NCBI GenBank assembly: GCA_017558505.1
Contig: JAFYUM010000033.1
Span: 38,271-102,270 of the forward strand
Reading direction: 5' to 3'
From: Ruminococcus sp.
GTDB lineage: Bacteria > Bacillota > Clostridia > Oscillospirales > Ruminococcaceae
DNA length: 64,000 nucleotides
The notes under the pieces were generated by a model that was not told where the DNA came from, did not search any database, and saw only the letters and a program-made list of their open reading frames with translations. The position numbers were made by a program, and so were the translations under genes. Shown here piece after piece: positions 19,119 through 26,990 of this stretch; position 1 is the first letter of the stretch; the number at the start of each line of letters is the position of its first letter.

Positions 19119-20198
19119 ATGAAAAAAATCACCTTCAATGCTCTGCTCAATCACAAGGCTCATAACTATAAGCCGATGCTGATTGAAGTGGAGAAAGTCA
19201 TTCCCATCTACGGTAAGAGGTTCGAACAGATAAGAGAACATCCCCTGGATGACTGTCCCGAAATCATCGAGAACAGAGATCTGATGTATATGAAAGGCAA
19301 TACCGCACACTGTATCCTCTTCCTTGATGCCAACGGCAGCGATGGAATCCTTGTTGAAGCCGAGGGTGCTGACTTCGCACGCAAGTCACAGTTCATTCCG
19401 AATGCAAGAGCAATCGTTGAGGCGAATGACATTACTGCCGGAGAACGTCAGCTCCATGCAGAGCTGAAAGCTATGGCTGACCGAATCGCAGAGCTTGCTC
19501 ACACAGGTCAGAAGCACTTCATCTTTGAAGATATGCTCGGCGATGAAGATTTGCGAGTTCTGATGATTCGAACGGTGGCAGAAATGCTTGACAGACGTGA
19601 AGATCTTGCAGAGGTTCGTGACCACTACCTCGGAATTACAGGTCAGGCAGATTTCACGGTAACTGCAAAACCTGCACAGGAAATGAAGCTCTATTGTCCC
19701 CTTGAGATTCAGGCTGAACCGCAGATCTACGAAACAGATTGGGATGCACCGTATGAAGATGACCTTGAGGTTATTCCATCAAGCTGTGCCTGCGGCTGTG
19801 AGGATGAAATCAATGCTGCGATTCAGAAATATTCCGAGCCATATGAAAAGTACCGTGGTCTGATGATTTATTATGATGAGGATTCCCCTATCAATGAAAA
19901 AATCATCTCCGCATTCCCGTCAGTAGAGGTCAGAAACGGAGAGCTTGTTGGAGTCCTCACCTGCCGATTGACCGAACCGCTTACTGACAGCGAAATGGCT
20001 GAATTTCAGGATTGGTGGACGGGACAATGCAGTGATGGCTGGTCAGAGGGCTTCGAGCAGAGAGAAATCAAAACCGATGCATTCGGAACGATTTATGTCA
20101 GCTTCTGGAACTCCTCCGACAGCTGGCATATTAAAGTTGAGATGATGGATGAAACCAATGATATCGAGGAAGAAGAAAGCTTCGATATGTCGATGTAA
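19119..20198 (+). CDS. Mobile-element protein, DUF6329-like (tentative)
   Basis: A soluble 359-aa acidic protein. ATG 19119 lies 9 nt after AAAGAGAG; ATG 19113 is closer and less likely. The N-terminal segment MKKITFNALLNHKAHNYKPM resembles accessory proteins of Firmicutes conjugative elements that I recall as DUF6329, but this is a tentative match. A cysteine cluster CACGC occurs near residue 228, and the chain ends with an acidic tail (EEEESFDMSM) like that of its neighbour. It is followed 12 nt later by the DUF4314 gene. Molecular role unknown. Confidence 0.6.
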   Translation: MKKITFNALLNHKAHNYKPMLIEVEKVIPIYGKRFEQIREHPLDDCPEIIENRDLMYMKGNTAHCILFLDANGSDGILVEAEGADFARKSQFIPNARAIVEANDITAGERQLHAELKAMADRIAELAHTGQKHFIFEDMLGDEDLRVLMIRTVAEMLDRREDLAEVRDHYLGITGQADFTVTAKPAQEMKLYCPLEIQAEPQIYETDWDAPYEDDLEVIPSSCACGCEDEINAAIQKYSEPYEKYRGLMIYYDEDSPINEKIISAFPSVEVRNGELVGVLTCRLTEPLTDSEMAEFQDWWTGQCSDGWSEGFEQREIKTDAFGTIYVSFWNSSDSWHIKVEMMDETNDIEEEESFDMSM

Positions 20199-20210
20199 AG
20201 GAGGAATTTT

Positions 20211-20753
20211 ATGAGTCAATTTCCAAGTCCAAAAGAAGTAGAACGCATCAAAAAGATGTATCCCAAGGGTACAAGAATTCAGATTGAGAGAATGAATGAT
20301 CCGTATCATCCGATTGAACGTGGAACTAAAGGCACTGTTGACCATGTAGATGATGCAGGCACACTTCATTGCACTTTTGACAATGGACGCACTCTGGGAG
20401 TCGTTACCGATGCAGATATTTTCCATGTCATTGACAGGTTGAATGTTCTGATTGCTGAGCGTTACGCTTATCTCCTCGGCTCCGCAATTGATGGCAACAA
20501 GCGACTTCACAATGTTCAGGAGGTTGCCGAGTTTATCTGTAAGCATGGTCAGTACGGCGATGTGCGAATCACAACTATGGAAGGCAAAGAACTGCTTGAC
20601 ACCTTTGGGATCTATATCAACAAGATTTCGGACATGGAATACCGTGAGGAGCTTCTCAAGGTGCTGGTTCCGATGCAGCATGAAGCAGAAAATGCTGCGT
20701 TCTCGGATGATGAGGACATGGACGAAATCGAAGATATTGATATGACGATGTAA
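20211..20753 (+). CDS. DUF4314 domain protein with acidic tail
   Basis: A 180-aa protein. Residues about 15-70 form a DUF4314 domain (YPKGTRIQIERM, GTKGTVDHVDDAGTLHCTFD), a small barrel common in conjugative elements. A second conserved block (GNKRLHNVQEVAEFI ... KISDMEYREELLKVLVPMQ) follows, then an acidic tail ending DIDMTM. AAGGAGG precedes the start. A 3' fragment of a close paralog is found at 28920-29234, showing that this module exists twice in the window. Function unknown; probably element maintenance or regulation. Confidence 0.75.
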   Translation: MSQFPSPKEVERIKKMYPKGTRIQIERMNDPYHPIERGTKGTVDHVDDAGTLHCTFDNGRTLGVVTDADIFHVIDRLNVLIAERYAYLLGSAIDGNKRLHNVQEVAEFICKHGQYGDVRITTMEGKELLDTFGIYINKISDMEYREELLKVLVPMQHEAENAAFSDDEDMDEIEDIDMTM

Positions 20754-20757
20754 CTAT

Positions 20758-20780
20758 TAGTCGCAGATTTTCTGCGACTA
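20758..20780 (+). other. Hairpin after the DUF4314 gene
   Basis: A perfect 10-bp stem TAGTCGCAGA / TCTGCGACTA with a TTT loop directly after the stop. There is no T run, so termination is doubtful; a 3' stabiliser is possible. Confidence 0.55.
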
Positions 20781-20787
20781 TACATAC

Positions 20788-20816
20788 TTGCAGTAATATG
20801 CGAAAAGTGATATAAT
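20788..20816 (+). promoter_or_regulatory. Promoter of the two small hypothetical genes
   Basis: TTGCAG (20788-20793), 17-bp spacer, TATAAT (20811-20816). Confidence 0.5.
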
Positions 20817-20911
20817 AAGAACAGAAATTTATAAAACTGTATGTCCACAATCATACACAATCACGCTTTTTTATGATATACTTTCTTTAGAATCTAAAGG
20901 GAGGCGCTCTT

Positions 20912-21274
20912 ATGAGCAAGGAAATAAAGAACTATTTTGAGGTCAAGGAAATTTGCAGAAAAGCCACGTCATATTTTATAGGTTCGTTTATCGAATATAT
21001 AATAGACAGGCGTGAAGAATGGGAAAAACCACAAACCAAGAAAATCTTTATCGCAAACTTTCACAAAGAGTTCTTTGATTGGGACGATGAATGTACATTT
21101 GAAAGAACTCAGAATCGAGTTAATTGTGCTATCCGTCTTATTGAACATCATAAGGTAGAAGAAGCTTTAGAATATGTCTTGAATTCAAATGACAAGAAGA
21201 TGGATATTCAAGAAGCGAAAATAAATGCACAAGAAACATTGGATCGTCTTAAATCTGGCGAATTGAAATACTAA
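20912..21274 (+). CDS. Hypothetical protein
   Basis: A 120-aa soluble, charged, probably helical protein preceded by GGGAGG. Visible features are an aromatic-rich stretch (KATSYFIGSFIEYIIDRREEW) and a helical end (EAKINAQETLDRLKSGELKY). I do not recognise a family. It is co-directional with the next small gene (gap 14 nt) and lies between DUF4314 and a duplicated methyltransferase leader, so it may be cargo of the first module copy. Confidence 0.6.
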   Translation: MSKEIKNYFEVKEICRKATSYFIGSFIEYIIDRREEWEKPQTKKIFIANFHKEFFDWDDECTFERTQNRVNCAIRLIEHHKVEEALEYVLNSNDKKMDIQEAKINAQETLDRLKSGELKY

Positions 21275-21288
21275 GAGGTGAACAAAAA

Positions 21289-21555
21289 ATGAAAAATAGT
21301 TTTGAAGATTTTCTGATTAAAAAAGGATATAGTCTCAGAACTCCAAGTGGAAATCCAAGCACAGTATACGATTATTTAAAACGTATTGATTTTGTTTGCA
21401 AGGTAGAAAAGACTGACTGGAATGGGTTAGCAAATAACATACAAAATATATTGACTGAATATGAGGAAGGTGGAACAAAAGAACAGTTGGGTGCAAAATC
21501 ACATAACGCTGTAAGATGTGCGTTGCGCTGTTTCAAGGAATTTATAGAAAAATAG
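21289..21555 (+). CDS. Small hypothetical protein, possibly an integrase N-terminal-like fold
   Basis: An 88-aa protein starting MKNSFEDFLIKKGYS, with STVYDYLKRIDFVCKVE in the middle and HNAVRCALRCFKEFIEK at the end. The pattern of helices resembles the SAM-like N-terminal domain of phage-type integrases, but no catalytic domain follows, so it is complete only as a small protein. RBS GAGGTGA. No firm family assignment. Confidence 0.5.
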   Translation: MKNSFEDFLIKKGYSLRTPSGNPSTVYDYLKRIDFVCKVEKTDWNGLANNIQNILTEYEEGGTKEQLGAKSHNAVRCALRCFKEFIEK

Positions 21556-21563
21556 ATTGATTA

Positions 21564-21623
21564 ATACATAGCCATTCGTGAGCAATCACGGATGGCTTTT
21601 TTATACCCAAAACAAGAAAGGAG
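21564..21623 (+). repeat. Methyltransferase-leader repeat, copy 1 (with terminator hairpin)
   Basis: This segment matches 30164-30229, the leader of the C5 methyltransferase, including TATACCCAAAA, CAAGAAAGGAG and a hairpin. In this copy AGCCATTCGTGA (21570-21581) pairs with TCACGGATGGCT (21586-21597) followed by T6. Stem positions differ between copies with pairing kept, so the hairpin (probably a terminator) has been conserved by selection. The gene that should follow is replaced by an IS3 fragment. Confidence 0.7.
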
Positions 21624-21635
21624 TTTTGAGAATGA

Positions 21636-22059
21636 TATAATATACAAGACTTCTTGGTATTCCGAGTTTTTTACACATGGCGCTGATACTGTACTTATGT
21701 CTGTTTGCAAGAATTATTTTGACTTTCGTGCCATTATCAGCACCGCTTGTTTTAAAATATCAGCCTCCATTTCGAGTTCCTTTACACGCTTCCTTAGCTC
21801 TATCAGCTCATTTTCCTCAGGCGTTCTGTTATCTTTGGCTCTGAATGAACCTGAATTATTGAAATCTCTCACCCACTTTGTTACACTTGATTTTGCTATT
21901 CCATATTCTTTTGCTACAGAATTTGAGGATTTTCCGCTTTTTACAAGCATTACTATCTGCCTTTTAAATTCGTCTGTATAATTTCTTGTTTTTCCTGACA
22001 TTTTTACCACCTTACCTTTTTTTACTTCTATTATATCATGGCTAAATGTTTTCTGTCCA
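21636..22059 (-). mobile_element. IS3-family element fragment
   Basis: On the minus strand a probable left end (TGGACAGAAAACA, beginning at 22059) is followed by a promoter-like TATAAT, orfA, and the first 35 or so codons of orfB (LANRHKYSISAMCKKLGIPR) in the -1 frame relative to orfA. The sequence then breaks off near 21636 at the methyltransferase leader repeat. The catalytic DDE part and the right end are missing, so it cannot move by itself. Confidence 0.75.
21714..22001 (-). CDS. IS3-family transposase OrfA (helix-turn-helix protein)
   Basis: A 95-aa OrfA, complete. The helix-turn-helix is near residues 10-50 (YTDEFKRQIVMLVKSGKS, then NSVAKEYGIAKSSVTKWV), followed by a leucine-zipper-like region (LIELRKRVKELEMEADILKQA) that ends in ARKSK at the frameshift zone. 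AAGGTGG lies 5 nt before ATG 22001; the upstream GTG start is less likely. Without its OrfB partner it can at most bind IS ends. Confidence 0.85.
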   Translation of the reverse strand: MSGKTRNYTDEFKRQIVMLVKSGKSSNSVAKEYGIAKSSVTKWVRDFNNSGSFRAKDNRTPEENELIELRKRVKELEMEADILKQAVLIMARKSK

Positions 22060-22188
22060 ATTTATTATAACCGATCCAATACCTACCTCAAAGAGTTTCG
22101 GGAAATTGAGGAGCAGATCTATGCGATCTGGAAAATTGATATGTTTATCAGGCGGCTTGCTGTTCATGTGCCGAGTAGTGAATCGTAA
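22060..22188 (+). pseudogene. C-terminal fragment of an unknown element protein
   Basis: A 42-codon open stretch without a start codon, beginning exactly at the IS3 left end and ending at TAA. It encodes NTYLKEFREIEEQIYAIWKI and then DMFIRRLAVHVPSSES. The abrupt start at the IS boundary shows that the IS or a later deletion removed the front of the gene. The family is not recognised. Confidence 0.5.
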
Positions 22189-22316
22189 AACTGCACCAGA
22201 CAGGCTTTTGAAATTGCTGCGCCCTGCACAAGAATTATTACAATTCTTCCGATATGCTGGACTCTGAAATCATTGTCGGCTATAATATAGTTACTATGAA
22301 ATTGGAGGTATCAGCT

Positions 22317-22529
22317 ATGTTGAAAACACCTGAATTGGCAATGCCGAGATCACGCAAGGTCACTACCGTGTGCAACAGCAGGCGTGAGGTCTGGACCGAC
22401 TACGAAGAAGCGAAAGCGTATTTCCTTGAACTTATGATGTCAACAGACGGTGAGAAACATGACCAAGCAGAGTGCGTATATATTCAACTGCTTCACGGGC
22501 TGGACGAGTGCAGTGACGAGGACGAATAA
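22317..22529 (+). CDS. Small acidic hypothetical protein of mobile elements
   Basis: A 70-aa protein beginning MLKTPELAMPRSRKV and ending in an acidic tail (DECSDEDE). TTGGAGG lies 8 nt before ATG 22317, so the longer upstream frame is not used. The WTDYEEAKAYFLELMM helix and the following QAECVYIQLLHGL are its only notable segments. Similar small acidic proteins are common in conjugative elements of gut Firmicutes. Function unknown. Confidence 0.6.
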   Translation: MLKTPELAMPRSRKVTTVCNSRREVWTDYEEAKAYFLELMMSTDGEKHDQAECVYIQLLHGLDECSDEDE

Positions 22530-22646
22530 TGATAGCAGAGGGCTTTGCAGAAATGCAGAGCCTTTTGCTATGCCCTGCCGCGAACGGAAACGTCCCTCAC
22601 AGCCGTCTGAGCCTGCGGAGCTGAAAACTAAACGCCGAAAAGAAAC

Positions 22647-22683
22647 AGCCCTGAGAAATGCTTGTATTGCAAATCTCAGGGCT
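22647..22683. terminator. Hairpin between convergent genes
   Basis: AGCCCTGAGA (22647-22656) pairs with TCTCAGGGCT (22674-22683), 17-nt loop, with only a weak T-rich tail. It sits between the plus-strand small gene and the minus-strand CotH gene. The rest of 22530-22782 shows no coding signal. Confidence 0.5.
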
Positions 22684-22782
22684 TGTCTGTTATTCAGTTC
22701 CACCAATAGGGTTTCCGCTGATTTCGGTGCGCGCCATAATCATAATGCGGAACGGAAAGTGAGTCCGCCATTAGGCTATACT

Positions 22783-24858
22783 TTATTTATACAGCAGTTC
22801 TCGCTTCATCAGACACAGATCAAATACATCTAATCGGTTATCCTTACATAAATCGGCAGCCTGCCATTGTGATAGGTGTGTATCAGGTACAGCAAGAAGC
22901 CACTTCTGTAATAATACAATATCGGCTATATCCAATACGCAGTCACCGTTCACATCGCCTTTAACATAAGTATATGGTTTCCACAAATCGCCAAGCCAAT
23001 TTTTACGTTGATTGATGTATTTTCGGACAATATCAACTGAATCCATAAATGTTGCACCACTTGATGAACCGAATACACAGTAAGATGCGCCGCCGTAGGT
23101 ATGCCACCGAGCATTGCTCATCTCTGCCGAAGACTGGATGCTCTCAGCCATTTGCGTGAGATATGGTTTCTCACTTTCGGTCAGTGATTGCAGGAAAGGA
23201 TCAAATCGTTCAAAATATATCTCAGCCACACGCTTTACAAAATCTTCATTCTTGTAAAGCTGTCCGATCCAACTGATACCAACAGTCGGGCGCCCGCTGC
23301 CCGATGAAGATGTTTTACCGCCGTCCTCATATCCGTGTATGGGGAAATAGGCGGCAAACAGATTATCAGGCTTGTAGGAATATCCACTATTACCATCTGA
23401 ATTGATACGCTGAGTAGGGAAATTGTTATAGCTGAGGTCAAAATCCCAAGCAGGGCTGAAATGCAGCTTGCCGTCACCGGTGAGGTCAGAATCCTTCCAA
23501 AGAAAGAAGCTGGAATATGTTGCATCAATATTCTCGCTGATCTCCTGCACAAGATAGGCTATGATAAGCGAATCCTCGTCAAGATACTCAGTATAGTGCT
23601 TTCCTTTGGCGTTATATCCAGTATCAGAGTATATCGCATCTTCCATATCCTGAACGAAGGAACGGATATACTCGACCTGTTCCTTTGAAGCATATTCTGG
23701 TCCGTCTATTCCGATTGCCTGTCCTCTTGAGGTTACAAATCCACTCTGACACTTGTGTCCGTATCTGTTCCATTGCTGAAACTGCAAAAGATAACCGCCT
23801 GTTATATCATCGGGATTATTAGGTATATCATAGTATTTATAGCTGTTTTCCTTATATTCGCCCGCGCTGTCAGCACCAACGACCTTTTGTGCATACCCAT
23901 CGAGATCACGGCTGTTCAACTTCTCCGTCACTTCTTCAAGATCACGGATATTGATACGATTTTTCTGTATCTGTACCCGTTCATAGAGCTGATAAGTGCC
24001 ACGATAAGAACCGTCAGCATAAAGATCAACAAAAACAGAATCCATAACACATTCCATTCCTGCTGCCTTGCACATTTCTTCTGTCAGCTTATTCCTGAGC
24101 ATAGAGTGATCGAGATAATTCGCCAATAAAGTCCATTTCTTCGCCTTTCCCATACCATAAAGGTTTTCTTTTTGTGGGAGTTTCAGATTATATGGCTTCT
24201 TCTTGCTGTAATCCCATGATGAATTACCGTGAGCAGTAAGTTTCTCATAAGCTCCGCTATACTCAGTGCTACCGTCAGCATTCAGCATGATAGTTGTTCC
24301 TGTTTCGGTAATATTGCGGTTTTCATCAAGTGCATCTGTTCCGCCGTGTGAAGTTGAGAGATAGATACAGCCGATATTGGACTGCATTATTTTCAGTTTA
24401 CCGCAGTCTTTATCTCCGACTGTAATCTGAAAGGTATCATCATCACCGAGCAAAGAAGTCGTTTCTCCCGATTTAACAGGCTGCCCGTTGAGATATATCG
24501 TATCATCGGCAGAATATGTGATAACAAGACTATCACGGTCAGCCGTTACGGGAAGAAATATATAGCGGCAATCGTCCCATTCGCTGTACCACCAATCCGT
24601 ATAATCAAGGTCTGTCACTATATTGGGAGACAGATTGCTCACTTCAAAAGAAGAAACAGGAATATCGCTGTAATATAATGCATCTGCCTCTGAAAGCCCG
24701 TAGCTTTCCTCTTTTGCCCCGTCAAGTTCTATCAGGTCTTTTGATCTGTCGTATGGTTTATAATCATCAGCATAAGCGATGAAACTGCTATGTGAAAGCA
24801 GTCCTAAAATCGAAACAACCAATCCTGATGCAAGAAAAAATGACTTTATACGCTTCAT
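22783..24858 (-). CDS. Secreted CotH kinase-dockerin protein
   Basis: A 691-aa secreted protein. Signal peptide at 1-30 (ending SSFIAYAD), an N-terminal beta domain (about 40-165), a CotH kinase-like domain (about 170-600) with LTAHGNSSWDYSKKKPYNLK (phosphate-binding loop region), LDHSMLRNKL and the metal-binding AWDFDLSYNN, and a C-terminal type I dockerin (GDVNGDCVLDIADIVLLQKW; DNRLDVFDLCLMKREL). It is simpler than the CotH protein at 13354, lacking the lamin-tail module. It is last in the minus-strand surface cluster, about 155 nt after the sortase stop. The dockerin implies display on a cohesin scaffold; the phosphorylation target is unknown. Confidence 0.9.
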   Translation of the reverse strand: MKRIKSFFLASGLVVSILGLLSHSSFIAYADDYKPYDRSKDLIELDGAKEESYGLSEADALYYSDIPVSSFEVSNLSPNIVTDLDYTDWWYSEWDDCRYIFLPVTADRDSLVITYSADDTIYLNGQPVKSGETTSLLGDDDTFQITVGDKDCGKLKIMQSNIGCIYLSTSHGGTDALDENRNITETGTTIMLNADGSTEYSGAYEKLTAHGNSSWDYSKKKPYNLKLPQKENLYGMGKAKKWTLLANYLDHSMLRNKLTEEMCKAAGMECVMDSVFVDLYADGSYRGTYQLYERVQIQKNRINIRDLEEVTEKLNSRDLDGYAQKVVGADSAGEYKENSYKYYDIPNNPDDITGGYLLQFQQWNRYGHKCQSGFVTSRGQAIGIDGPEYASKEQVEYIRSFVQDMEDAIYSDTGYNAKGKHYTEYLDEDSLIIAYLVQEISENIDATYSSFFLWKDSDLTGDGKLHFSPAWDFDLSYNNFPTQRINSDGNSGYSYKPDNLFAAYFPIHGYEDGGKTSSSGSGRPTVGISWIGQLYKNEDFVKRVAEIYFERFDPFLQSLTESEKPYLTQMAESIQSSAEMSNARWHTYGGASYCVFGSSSGATFMDSVDIVRKYINQRKNWLGDLWKPYTYVKGDVNGDCVLDIADIVLLQKWLLAVPDTHLSQWQAADLCKDNRLDVFDLCLMKRELLYK

Positions 24859-25013
24859 TGTATCCCTCTGGCCTACTTTTATTATACTTTATCTTGAATA
24901 TTAAATCAATAGATTTTATATATCTTCCTATATTTGGAATATGTCAAACTACTTCTATATATTAGACGCATATTTTCTAACAAAACACTAAGCTGTCAAC
25001 TGATTCGTATTGA

Positions 25014-25526
25014 TTAGTGTTTATATATTCCAACAATGACTTGACGCTGTGTCCCATCATCGGTGCAGGATATGACCGTAATCCTATTGTCTCCGAAGTC
25101 GTTCAGTACCCATGTATCATTAGGCTCAACGGTTCTATACTCAGTAACAATATACAGATAGCGTGTGCGATTATCATCTGTATCAACGAGATACATCTCA
25201 TCGCCGATCTGAATCTGGTCAAGGTCATTGAATATCTCAGCATATATCGTGCTGTTATGTCCTGCAATACAATAGTTGCCCTTGCCGAGTGCGCCTGTTC
25301 CCTCAAAATGTCCTGCTGATACTTGCAGAGCCTTTGCGTCCGTCCCCTCAAGCACAGGCACGTTGATATTCAAGCGTGGGATCTCGAAGTTTATGTTGAT
25401 GTTGAGCAGTTTACGAAGATATAGCTCTCTGTTGATCCTTTTGTATCCATAGAATGAAAGAATACCGATACCGCATACAATCATGAGAATGCCTATAATC
25501 CGAATTATCTTTTGCTTCTTTTTCAT
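25014..25526 (-). CDS. Class D-like sortase
   Basis: A 170-aa membrane-anchored transpeptidase. An N-terminal membrane helix (residues 7-26) precedes the sortase barrel; the catalytic triad is H90 (AGHNS), C154 (VISCTDDG) and R161 (QRQVIV). The single-domain form with TxxxC followed closely by Arg fits class D/E enzymes of Firmicutes. It follows its likely substrate, the LPQTG protein at 25581-26843, in the same direction. It would link that protein to the cell wall or to itself. RBS GGGAGAA. Confidence 0.88.
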   Translation of the reverse strand: MKKKQKIIRIIGILMIVCGIGILSFYGYKRINRELYLRKLLNININFEIPRLNINVPVLEGTDAKALQVSAGHFEGTGALGKGNYCIAGHNSTIYAEIFNDLDQIQIGDEMYLVDTDDNRTRYLYIVTEYRTVEPNDTWVLNDFGDNRITVISCTDDGTQRQVIVGIYKH

Positions 25527-25580
25527 ATTTCTCCCGATATGAGTGAGAGCGTCACCCGATGAGCGACGCTCCCTTATTAT

Positions 25581-26843
25581 TTATTTGTCTTTCTTTTTGC
25601 TCTTAGCAATCAATGCTATACCTGTTACTGTCATAAGAGCTGCAAGTCCTGTAATCGCTTTGTGTATGTTGGAATAGCCTGTCTGCGGAAGGATTGAGTC
25701 ATCGCTCTTATCAGGCGTTTCGCCAGTGCCTTCCATTACTAAAATCGTAATTTCATCAGCATCAATGCTCTTTTCGCTGATAAAATTCTTGAACATATCT
25801 TCCTGTTCAGGGTGAACATAGTAGTAAGATAAGATTACCTTGCCGGACGGCTCATCATCACCCACGATTACATCAGCCAACTGTTTTTCTTTGATGAAGT
25901 CATTCAGCATGGCAATGATAGTCTCATGATCAGTGATTAAGCTGTTTTCCTCCTTATCGGGAACTTCGGCAGCACCTTCCATTACTAAAATCGTAATTTC
26001 ATCGGAATCAATGTTCTTTTCGCTGATAAAATTCTTGAACATATCTTCCTGTTCAGGGTGAACATAGTAATAAGATAAGATCACCTTGCCTGACGGCTCA
26101 TCGTCACCAATGATTACATCAGTCAACTGTTTTTCGTTAATGAAGTCTTTCAGCATGGCAATGATAGTCTCATGGTCAGTAATTAAGATGTTTTCATCTG
26201 TCTTATCTGTATCTTCGATTGTGCCTTCTTTATTTACCAAGAAAACGACTTGAACCAAAGATGGTTCTATTGAGTTATTCTCACAGAAAGTTTTGATCTC
26301 CTGTTTTATTGCTGTAGTATCGTACTCCTGCTCACCAATAGGCAACTGTTTAAAAGTAACCAATACATTATCCGTGAATGCTGATACGGTTGCATTATAG
26401 CCTTTTTCTGTAACAAAATCTTTTACTTTCTGCTCAATGACGTCGATGTCAGTCATTACGATAGCAACTTCTGGTCTTTCTAAGCTTACATTAACAGAAT
26501 TTTCATCAATACCTTTCTCAGCAATGAACTGCTTCACTTTGTCAACTGTTTCCTGATCTGTACTTGTAAAAAGAATACTGTCATTAATGCCTTCATTGAA
26601 GAAAATAGTACTTTGAGCATTAGCAAATGGTTGCAACTGTTCGTAAATTGCTTTGAGCTGCTCTGTAAGCTCCGGTGCAATAAGTTCTCTGACAAGGTCA
26701 GGAACCTTTGGCGTTTCATCAACCGCAATTCCTTCAGGGATATAACCGTCGCCGGGAAGCCATGTTCCATCTGCGTAAGCTATACCGCTTGTCATTGAAG
26801 ATACTATAATAACAGACGCAATAAAAGATAACATTTTTTTCAT
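25581..26843 (-). CDS. LPXTG-anchored surface protein with tandem repeats
   Basis: A 420-aa secreted protein. Signal peptide 1-25, then several ferredoxin-like alpha/beta modules. The last two, about residues 225-300 and 307-380, are near-identical copies of one unit (HETIIAMLKDF, VIIGDDEPSGKVILSYYYVH, SDEITILVMEG). The C terminus is a classical sorting signal: LPQTG at 385-389, a hydrophobic segment and a KSKKKDK tail. The DNA of the two copies is also nearly identical, so copy number may vary. The sortase gene follows. Its ligand is unknown. Confidence 0.85.
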   Translation of the reverse strand: MKKMLSFIASVIIVSSMTSGIAYADGTWLPGDGYIPEGIAVDETPKVPDLVRELIAPELTEQLKAIYEQLQPFANAQSTIFFNEGINDSILFTSTDQETVDKVKQFIAEKGIDENSVNVSLERPEVAIVMTDIDVIEQKVKDFVTEKGYNATVSAFTDNVLVTFKQLPIGEQEYDTTAIKQEIKTFCENNSIEPSLVQVVFLVNKEGTIEDTDKTDENILITDHETIIAMLKDFINEKQLTDVIIGDDEPSGKVILSYYYVHPEQEDMFKNFISEKNIDSDEITILVMEGAAEVPDKEENSLITDHETIIAMLNDFIKEKQLADVIVGDDEPSGKVILSYYYVHPEQEDMFKNFISEKSIDADEITILVMEGTGETPDKSDDSILPQTGYSNIHKAITGLAALMTVTGIALIAKSKKKDK

Positions 26844-26990
26844 AAAATCACCTTACCTTTAAATAATTGTATTTATAATTTCAGCCAACAAGGCTTAATC
26901 TGAACATTTTTCAGAATAATTAATATTGATATTACAAGCGTTTATAGCTAATATGCCATATTGTTGGTCAGGATCCTGCACATTAAACGC

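Noticed and set aside
20821..20911. A second promoter (TATACT near 20877) before the small hypothetical gene
   Set aside because: No acceptable -35 box at the right distance; the 20788-20816 promoter explains expression.
22530..22782. A protein gene overlapping the convergent gap
   Set aside because: The open frame spans hairpins and runs into the CotH gene on the other strand; no ribosome site or protein-like composition.
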